Assembly (NCBI GenBank): GCA_902556405.1
Contig: CACDWF010000002.1
Coordinates: 1-64,000, forward strand
Direction: 5' to 3'
DNA: 64,000 nucleotides
From: an uncultured Alphaproteobacteria bacterium
Lineage (GTDB): Bacteria; Pseudomonadota; Alphaproteobacteria; Rhodobacterales; Rhodobacteraceae
The position numbers and the translations under genes are program-made. Positions 60,244-64,000 of this stretch are shown piece after piece. The notes under the pieces were generated by a model. The model was given only the letters and a program-made list of their open reading frames with translations, was not told the DNA's origin and did not search any database. Positions within the stretch are counted from its first letter, which is position 1. Every line of letters starts with the position of its first letter.

Positions 60244-61050
60244 ATGAAAAACTTGGTGATAAGTAGAAAGGGATTTGATGCAACCGCGGGAGGCGCCGCT
60301 TCTCCTATTTTTGCTAATGGAGATATTTTCTCCGTTCCCATCCCTCAAAAAAAGCAATCACCAACCAAATATAGGGAATTACGATTCAATGATTTGTCTG
60401 GACGTGAAATTTTGGATTTGATTGGTGCTAAATCGATCTCAGATGATGATTTTTATCATAATGATCCCCTATTATCCGGGCATAAAGGTATCTTTGGCCA
60501 GGCCGGTGGGTCGCAGGGGGAATTAGATAATTGTGAGATAGGGAGAGGAGACCTTTTTTTATTTTTTGGATGGTTTAAACAACATTACCAAAATGGACCT
60601 AATCTTCATCATCTTTTCGGGTGGTTGCAAATTGAAAAGATAATAAAAGGAAATTACGAGATATTAAAATTTTTGTCTGAAAATGGACTTTCACATCCAC
60701 ATGGTACGACAGATATAACGCAATTTAAAAATAACACTATTTATATAGCATCTAAAAATTTAACTTTCTCTGATAGCGTCCGAGATATAATGGGGCATGG
60801 CGTATTTAAAAAAACCGCTGAGAGTCTGATATTAACTGAAAAAGGTAAAACGCGATCAAGATGGAGTTTCCCACAAAAATATTTTGCTAATACTAAAAAT
60901 TTATTCCGTAATAGATTAAATTGGAAAGATGAAGATAAATGTTTAGTAAACTGTATCGGTGTTGGTCAAGAATTTATTTTAAATGCTCAGGATAACCCAT
61001 CTGTGGTTGATTGGGCATCTTATCTCTTAAGCACGTACGGAAGAGATTAA
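60244..61050 (+). CDS. Nmad3-type (nucleotide modification-associated domain 3) protein
   Basis: A 268-residue protein that matches the pattern of the predicted nucleotide-modification-associated domain Nmad3: VISRKGFDATAGGAASPIFA, SVPIPQKKQSPTKY, IFGQAGGSQGELDNCEIGRG then DLFLFFGWFKQHY, HHLFGWLQIEKII and SHPHGTTDITQFKNNTIYIA, and SRWSFPQKYF near the end. These proteins are thought to be linked to modified DNA or nucleotides in phages and defence loci; biochemistry is poorly known. It is followed by ~500 bases without a clear gene. Confidence 0.72.
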   Translation: MKNLVISRKGFDATAGGAASPIFANGDIFSVPIPQKKQSPTKYRELRFNDLSGREILDLIGAKSISDDDFYHNDPLLSGHKGIFGQAGGSQGELDNCEIGRGDLFLFFGWFKQHYQNGPNLHHLFGWLQIEKIIKGNYEILKFLSENGLSHPHGTTDITQFKNNTIYIASKNLTFSDSVRDIMGHGVFKKTAESLILTEKGKTRSRWSFPQKYFANTKNLFRNRLNWKDEDKCLVNCIGVGQEFILNAQDNPSVVDWASYLLSTYGRD

Positions 61051-61088
61051 TCAGCAATTATATTAACTAATGTCTCACTACTGGATAC

Positions 61089-61221
61089 GACTGCGGTAGG
61101 CTTGTTGGCAATGGCTGGAAACGTCACTAACCAACAAACCCTTCCGATGACAGTAGGATGTACCTACACACGTATAGATAATCTTGGTACACTGATCGAA
61201 AAGAGACTAATTACCGCAGTC
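61089..61221 (+). other. Nested inverted repeats, candidate structured RNA or DNA
   Basis: A perfect 10-bp inverted repeat (GACTGCGGTA at 61089-61098, TACCGCAGTC at 61212-61221) encloses a second one (TTGTTGG at 61102-61108 with CCAACAA at 61131-61137) and a hairpin GTAGG-ATGTA-CCTAC at 61153-61167. On the minus strand part of it also reads as a short protein-like remnant (LVTFPAIANKPTAVV). Between 61222 and 61557 a 49-codon frame (61374-61523) exists but I do not believe it. Confidence 0.4.
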
Positions 61222-61557
61222 CTGTCCGTAAAGAATTTTATTTTTAAAAGATACGTTGTAGCATTTTAAGAATGCAACTAAAGCATTTAGTTATAGAACA
61301 ATATTCTTAAAGGGTTTTTAACTCTATTGATTAAGAAAAATTGAATTTGAAAAGCATTTTTGTACACTAAATCATGCCTCGTGCACCACACCTTGCTAAA
61401 TTAAAGCTCACCTTGCCAGGTGTTTTTGATGCTGGAGTTGTAGCAACTATTATAGGGAAAGGAGGGTTAAAAGTGCTGAAGATACAGAGAATTAAATCAA
61501 ATCTGAGCCATTTAATGGCTTAACTTTTAAGGGCATACAAAAATCAGTAACTTATTT

Positions 61558-61986
61558 TTACTCAATTTTATACGTCTGAGTTTCAATAATACCACTTGTG
61601 GACACTAGGCTTTTTATTGTCAAATTGCCTGATAGTAAAAGAAATTCAGAGAGCTCCTTGTCGTATTCGATCCGTTCGTTAATAAGAGATCCCTTATTTT
61701 CACCTTTCCATATTACTTTATATCTATCAACCCTTGTTTCACTTAAAGCTTTTGATTTAGGTGTATCTTGCAAATAAACAGCAACAACAAATTCGTAAAT
61801 TTGACCCGATATTTTTTTGATCTGTAAAGTTGATGTGTGATAATGAACATCTTCATTTGAAAATATTGATACCCCATTTTTATCTAAAGAAAAACTAATG
61901 CCTGGGAATGTTCCAACTGGTAATTCTCTTTCACCAGCAAAAAGGCTTGTCGAAAAAATAAGAATTAGAAAACAAATAAATCTCAT
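61558..61986 (-). CDS. Secreted protein of unknown function
   Basis: A 142-residue protein with a signal peptide (MRFICFLILIFSTSLFAG) and probable cleavage after Ala. The mature part is beta-rich: VGTFPGISFSLDKNGVSIFS, then STLQIKKISGQIYEFVVAVY and VDRYKVIWKGENKGSLINER. Likely periplasmic. No family recognised. Confidence 0.55.
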   Translation of the reverse strand: MRFICFLILIFSTSLFAGERELPVGTFPGISFSLDKNGVSIFSNEDVHYHTSTLQIKKISGQIYEFVVAVYLQDTPKSKALSETRVDRYKVIWKGENKGSLINERIEYDKELSEFLLLSGNLTIKSLVSTSGIIETQTYKIE

Positions 61987-62011
61987 TTAATAATTATTTT
62001 CAGTTTAAAAA

Positions 62012-62326
62012 CTAGTATTGTTCGGTTATAAAATCTTCGTCTGGGGCAGTACGGGTTATAAAACTTTTCATTTCTTGAGCCAATTTATAGAACAGCTTGT
62101 CACCATTTAGATCCTCTAATTTCTTGTGGATTAAGTCTTCACTATTAGCTGTCCAGTGACAAAACCAGAAGTCATGTTCTCCGATCCATGTTGAGACACA
62201 TTTAACATTTTCTTCATGATTGGTTACGCTAAACCAGTCCCGATTTTTCTTGCCAAAATGAGCGTTGAAGAATATTTTCTTGGTTTCTTCTGAATGAAAC
62301 GTGTGTTTACTCATAAAATGCTTCAT
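62012..62326 (-). CDS. Protein of unknown function
   Basis: A 104-residue protein. STWIGEHDFWFCHWTANSED, then IHKKLEDLNGDKLFYKLAQE. Aromatic and acidic with two cysteines, no membrane segment. AGG lies six bases before the ATG at 62326. Another Met four codons in is possible. It shares strand with the neighbouring secreted protein. Confidence 0.5.
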   Translation of the reverse strand: MKHFMSKHTFHSEETKKIFFNAHFGKKNRDWFSVTNHEENVKCVSTWIGEHDFWFCHWTANSEDLIHKKLEDLNGDKLFYKLAQEMKSFITRTAPDEDFITEQY

Positions 62327-62429
62327 TATTACCTATCCTATTATAGCATTATATTTATAGTCGTATAATCACTAAAAAGTAATTTACCTAAATCATACTT
62401 TATAAACAGCCAGTCACTGTCAATAAGTT

Positions 62430-62654
62430 TTAAAGCATGATATGATACCAGCTGGTCAGAAAAATGTTGCCTTCACTATATACCGTGTCTGTTGTTTGTA
62501 AACGTCGTTTCAGTACTGTCGCTTTAATTGCAGCGGCACTTTCTGTAGCTTCATCAAAAAGGAAACAAGTTAACGTTTTAGAAGGTAGAACCAACTTCTG
62601 GTGAATGCCTATAATTTTCTTAACAGCTATTTCGATATCTATTGCCAATATCAA
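62430..62654 (-). pseudogene. Possible remnant of a small DUF4242-like protein
   Basis: The frame ends LVLPSKTLTCFLFDEATESA then TVLKRRLQTTDTVYSEG, which resembles the C-terminal strand-helix of small nickel-binding-like (DUF4242/SCO4226) proteins. The N-terminal part does not fit, so it is at best a remnant. The rest of 62327-62822 shows nothing. Confidence 0.22.
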
Positions 62655-62822
62655 TATCTTTTTATTACTTATCCCCAGATGGTTAAACGGTTGAAAAGAA
62701 AGACTTGAAAACGATCAAAGCATTTTTCAAGAAAAAGGTGATCAGTTGAAGTAAAATTTCTTTCTGAATAATCCACATGTCCATGGAAAATTGTAAAAGT
62801 AATTTACAAAATGAAAACCAAT

Positions 62823-63284
62823 TTATCCTGCACGCAACATTCTCTTTAACATTTCTATAGAGGTATTTTTCAATTCGTTCCAATTGCTTTGGTTATTGAT
62901 AATAGTTTCTGCCCCTTCAAGTATTTGTTTTGCAAGTGCCCTATAACAACCAACAACTTCTTCATAGACATCTGCAGTGAAATTTTCACTATTATTTGCA
63001 TTGATTATCTTGTCTACGTTCCCTCCAAGTATCTGGTCCGCTACCTGTAAATCATTTTGTTGATATCCTCCAGAGAAGACTTCTGAAAGATATGCTGAAT
63101 ATGCAATATCTGCAGCAACATCAAACGATTGCTCATCGCCTAAGTAAAAATCTACGGCTCCATTTCCCACAATAACACCGGCGCATGCTGCAAGATTGTC
63201 CAATTTTTCGGTCTGAGCCTTAGCAAAAGAAATCGAAAATAAGATTGCTATGAAAATGCTTATGCCTAATTTAATTATACTCAC
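62823..63284 (-). CDS. Secreted protein of unknown function
   Basis: A 153-residue protein with a clear signal peptide (IKLGISIFIAILFSISFAKA). The mature region is helical: KLDNLAACAGVIVGNGAVDF, then FDVAADIAYSAYLSEVFSGG and YEEVVGCYRALAKQILEGAE, with two cysteines. Probably periplasmic. No family recognised. Confidence 0.6.
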   Translation of the reverse strand: MSIIKLGISIFIAILFSISFAKAQTEKLDNLAACAGVIVGNGAVDFYLGDEQSFDVAADIAYSAYLSEVFSGGYQQNDLQVADQILGGNVDKIINANNSENFTADVYEEVVGCYRALAKQILEGAETIINNQSNWNELKNTSIEMLKRMLRAG

Positions 63285-63414
63285 GATGAAACCTCTTTAT
63301 CTATTCTAAAAAATTATCATTTTATGGAATAAAGAGTATTACTTTTGTGAATAAAATACCATCTAAATTAATGTAGATCTCTGCAGCGCTCGAGCTGGAC
63401 TCAATTAGGATTTT

Positions 63415-63996
63415 GTGAGATGTTTTGAACAGATTAAACAACCACAAATAATAAACATGGTTTTGATACTTGTTGCTATCGAAGAAGAATTAAGTTTGAA
63501 AGATCTACCCGATCTCCAAATTCATTACACTGGTGTGGGAAAGATAAACGCTGCGATCAAAACTATAGAAATAATTAAAGACTATTCTCCAGCTCAAATA
63601 ATCAACTATGGTACAGCTGGCAGCTTAAATAAAAAGTTAACAGGATTGGTAGAGGTCACTCGATTTTTTCAGAGAGATATGGATGCTTCACCGCTAGGAT
63701 TTAAGATTGGTCAGACCCCCTTTGATAGCGTTAACGAAATAAATTTTGGAACCAGTGGATACAGTTGTGGAACAGGAGATTCTTTTGTGACTCAGACACC
63801 CAAATTAAAAACAGATCTAGTCGATATGGAAGCATACGCTATCGCAAAGATTTGTTATATTAACGACATAAGGTTTAGATGTTTTAAATATATCTCTGAT
63901 AATGCTGACATTGGGGCAAATGACGATTGGATTAAGAGTGTCTCTATGGGTAAGAAACTATTCATGAAGAAGATGAGACATTTATTAATTGATTGA
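63415..63996 (+). CDS. Nucleoside phosphorylase-like protein (MTA/SAH nucleosidase type)
   Basis: A small member of the purine-nucleoside-phosphorylase family. LILVAIEEELSLKDLPDL, QIHYTGVGKINAAIKTIEII and IINYGTAGSLNKKL are the usual glycine-rich blocks, and LVDMEAYAIAKIC carries the substrate-binding Met-Glu pair. Such enzymes cleave methylthioadenosine or S-adenosylhomocysteine. The GTG at 63415 has AGGA four bases upstream (193 residues); the ATG at 63457, which starts at the family N-terminus (179 residues), is an equally good choice. Confidence 0.78.
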   Translation: MRCFEQIKQPQIINMVLILVAIEEELSLKDLPDLQIHYTGVGKINAAIKTIEIIKDYSPAQIINYGTAGSLNKKLTGLVEVTRFFQRDMDASPLGFKIGQTPFDSVNEINFGTSGYSCGTGDSFVTQTPKLKTDLVDMEAYAIAKICYINDIRFRCFKYISDNADIGANDDWIKSVSMGKKLFMKKMRHLLID

Positions 63997-64000
63997 AGTT

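Noticed and set aside
61374-61523. 49-codon open frame
   Set aside because: No Shine-Dalgarno, no recognisable pattern, and another frame over its end looks equally protein-like; probably chance or remnant.
51364-63996. Integron with attC sites
   Set aside because: Small + strand genes with repeats suggested cassettes, but I found no paired RYYYAAC/GTTRRRY sites, no consistent attC-like folds between genes, and no tyrosine integron integrase.
51364-63996. Prophage
   Set aside because: A serine recombinase and small unknown genes are present, but there are no capsid, portal, terminase, tail or lysis genes.

Overview
The window is a 64 kb, AT-rich stretch (A+T about 60% by eye) of a bacterial chromosome. 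It is most likely an alphaproteobacterium, probably aquatic. The evidence is gene content and order: one unbroken rpoBC-str-S10-spc-alpha supercluster, an rluC then Atp12-chaperone pair, an aapJQMP amino-acid transporter, and the order rpmH-rnpA-yidD-yidC-engB-argB. I cannot assign a genus from sequence alone.

Layout. 1-24.8 kb: 3' end of rpoB, rpoC, the str operon (rpsL, rpsG, fusA, tuf), the S10 and spc operons including secY and a short-LID adk, the alpha operon (rpsM, rpsK, rpoA, rplQ), then rluC and an Atp12-like F1 assembly factor. All are on + and tightly packed. 25.0-29.5 kb: aapJQMP, with a strong hairpin terminator or attenuator after aapJ. 29.5-34.3 kb (minus): a frameshifted ferredoxin-like pseudogene, argB, engB (apparently ATT-initiated), yidC, yidD, rnpA, rpmH. 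34.4-36.7 kb: tRNA-Arg(ACG), uup, and the orphan C-terminus of a HlyD-type secretion protein. 36.7-41.6 kb (minus): a seven-gene operon with an AEC transporter, a small membrane protein, a BLUF blue-light sensor, a YdcF-type protein, a class C beta-lactamase-fold hydrolase, a CitE-like lyase and an NTF2-like protein. 41.6-47.3 kb: crotonase, DMT and MFS transporters, aldo/keto reductase, YtoQ, CIA30-like protein, lipoprotein. 47.3-51.4 kb: lepA, rpmB, glmS.

From the glmS stop to the end of the window the character changes to an accessory region of short, mostly unrecognised genes, remnants and repeats. A putative sugar O-methyltransferase is bracketed by two near-identical ~345 bp direct repeats that encode a recombinase-like helix-turn-helix protein. 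A serine recombinase sits behind repeated TGAGACAT sites. A 55-nt module with an extended -10 promoter recurs three times, each time just upstream of a + strand accessory gene. There are also an Nmad3-type protein, a cupin, an alpha/beta hydrolase, a frameshifted DsrE protein and several genes broken by single lesions. The region behaves like a recombination hotspot with cargo turnover and gene decay.

All functional names rest on reading motifs in translations; no database search was run.
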